A DNA stretch of 22,381 nt, taken from RFTU01 sp046094505 (GTDB taxonomy: Bacteria; Pseudomonadota; Gammaproteobacteria; Burkholderiales; Burkholderiaceae_C). A program made the position numbers and the translations under genes. Where the stretch lies: contig JBJTHN010000044.1 of NCBI GenBank assembly GCA_046094505.1, positions 1 through 22,381 on the forward strand. Reading direction: 5' to 3'. The notes under the pieces are model-generated. The model searched no databases and had not been told where the DNA came from. It saw nothing but the letters and a program-made list of their open reading frames with translations. Positions 21,445-22,381 of this stretch are shown here, one piece after another (the stretch's first letter is position 1; each line of letters opens with the position of its first letter).

Positions 21445-22381
21445 TCAGCCCGCGCGGAAACCGGGTGCGGCCCCTGAGCGGCGTGCCATCACGGCAACCT
21501 CCAAGGCGTCGATGAAGCAGGCGGCCACATCAAAGCCCGTCTGTGCCGTGATCTCGGCAAAGCAGGTGGGGCTGGTGACGTTGATCTCGGTGAGCTGCTC
21601 GCCGATGATGTCCAAGCCCACGAGCAGCAAGCCCCGGGCGGCCAAGATCGGGCCCAAGGCCTGGGCAATTTCGCGGTCGCGCTCGCTGAGCTCACGCGCC
21701 TCCCCGCGCCCGCCGGCAGCCAGGTTGCCCCGGACCTCATTGCCCTGCGGGATTCGGGCCAGGCCAAAGGGTACGGGCTGGCCACCGATGACCAGCACCC
21801 GCTTGTCACCCTCGGCAATCGCCGGCAGGAAACGCTGAACCATCACCGTCTGCGCCCCATGTCGGTTGAGGGTTTCGATGATGCTGCCCAAATTCAGGCC
21901 ATCAGCACGGACGCGGAAGATGCCCATGCCGCCCATGCCGTCCAGCGGCTTGAGAATGATGTCGCCCTGCTCGGCGTGAAAGCGCCGAATGTCGGCGGCG
22001 TCGCGCGTGACCAGGGTGGGCGCGATGAACTCGGGAAACTCCAGGATGGCCAGCTTCTCCGGATGGTCGCGCAGGGCCTGCGGGCTGTTGAACACCCGCG
22101 CACCCTCGCGCTCGGCCTGGCTGAGCAGGTGGGTGGCGTAGAAGTACTCGCTGTCGAAGGGCGGATCCTTGCGCATCACCACCGCGTCGGCCTTGCAGAG
22201 CTCGAAGGCCGGGTGCGCGGCCACGGTGCTGAACCAGCTCGCGTCGCCGTGATGCCCGGAGCCCTGGGCCTCCTCGGTCAGCTCAATCTCGCGGGCCTGG
22301 GCCGTGACCCGACCGCCGGCCACCCAGCGCAGGTCGCGCGGCTCGCAGGCCAGCAGGCGGTGGCCGCGGCGCTGCGCCTCG
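21445..22381 (-). CDS. gshB: Glutathione synthetase GshB (partial, N-terminus beyond window)
   Basis: GshB joins gamma-glutamylcysteine and glycine using ATP to make glutathione. The minus-strand frame stays open to the right edge, where EAQRRGHRLLACEPRDLRW continues the family's N-terminal region, so roughly the first 25 codons are missing. ATP-grasp landmarks are VVMRKDPPFDSEY, ILEFPEFIAPTLVTRD, IILKPLDGMGGMGIFRV, VQRFLPAIAEGDKRVLVIGG, IPQGNEVRGNLAAGG and LLLVGLDIIGEQLTEINVTSP. The last motif continues TCFAEI, where many homologues read TGIREI or TCFREI. It lies 58 bases upstream of uup on the same strand. Confidence 0.95.
   Translation of the reverse strand, partial: EAQRRGHRLLACEPRDLRWVAGGRVTAQAREIELTEEAQGSGHHGDASWFSTVAAHPAFELCKADAVVMRKDPPFDSEYFYATHLLSQAEREGARVFNSPQALRDHPEKLAILEFPEFIAPTLVTRDAADIRRFHAEQGDIILKPLDGMGGMGIFRVRADGLNLGSIIETLNRHGAQTVMVQRFLPAIAEGDKRVLVIGGQPVPFGLARIPQGNEVRGNLAAGGRGEARELSERDREIAQALGPILAARGLLLVGLDIIGEQLTEINVTSPTCFAEITAQTGFDVAACFIDALEVAVMARRSGAAPGFRAG

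Noticed and set aside
1..22381. Defence island, prophage, integron or transposon
   Set aside because: No transposase, integrase, phage structural gene, CRISPR repeat or tRNA-linked attachment repeat was found, and base composition is even apart from short promoter and terminator regions.

Overview
The window is GC-rich chromosomal DNA of a betaproteobacterium, most likely a member of the Burkholderiales close to the Comamonadaceae. Supporting this are the lptD-surA-rsmA order next to a divergent amgK, the thiL-pgpA-pncC order, a NADP-type malic enzyme divergent from a DctS/DctR-like two-component system, high-GC codon use, and AT-rich bases concentrated at promoters and terminators. I see no IS element, phage gene, CRISPR array, tRNA or rRNA. 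Most of the window is core or common accessory chromosome.

Layout. Bases 1-299 (minus) hold the start of a glycine-rich RRM RNA-binding protein. A divergent GMC-family FAD oxidoreductase follows (503-2188). Bases 2189-2465 carry no protein gene but are strongly structured: two GC hairpins at the GMC stop, then a multi-hairpin segment ending in an excellent rho-independent terminator (2386-2420), only 45 bases before a TauE/SafE (TSUP) permease gene (2466-3227). An M20 metallopeptidase (3264-4733) follows. It converges on amgK (minus, 4749-5840), which is divergent from the envelope-biogenesis cluster lptD (5873-8326), surA (8363-9745) and rsmA (9751-10545).

The next block is on the minus strand. 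A barnase-type exported ribonuclease (11217-11702) and a barstar-type inhibitor (10608-11171) form a two-gene unit with a candidate promoter upstream and a terminator downstream. Beside it is maeB (11853-14171). Divergent from maeB, on the plus strand, are a membrane PAS-domain histidine kinase (14289-16418) and a FixJ/LuxR-type response regulator (16449-17213), then the tightly packed thiL, pgpA and pncC genes (17235-19379). Converging on these from the right edge are uup (ABC-F ATPase, minus, 19419-21386) and the 3' part of gshB (minus, from 21445 to the window end).

How the genes work together. AmgK recycles peptidoglycan amino sugars, while LptD and SurA build the outer membrane. The kinase/regulator pair resembles the DctS/DctR class that senses C4-dicarboxylates, and its position opposite malic enzyme suggests local control of malate use (inference). 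The RNase/barstar pair looks like a secreted nuclease with a cytoplasmic protector.

The least explained piece of DNA is the structured region at 2221-2420. Hand folding gives adjacent hairpins, an enclosing stem, and a 7-base segment that can pair either with that stem or with the 5' arm of the terminator. This is the arrangement expected of an attenuator or riboswitch controlling the downstream TSUP transporter, although an independent small RNA is an equally open reading.
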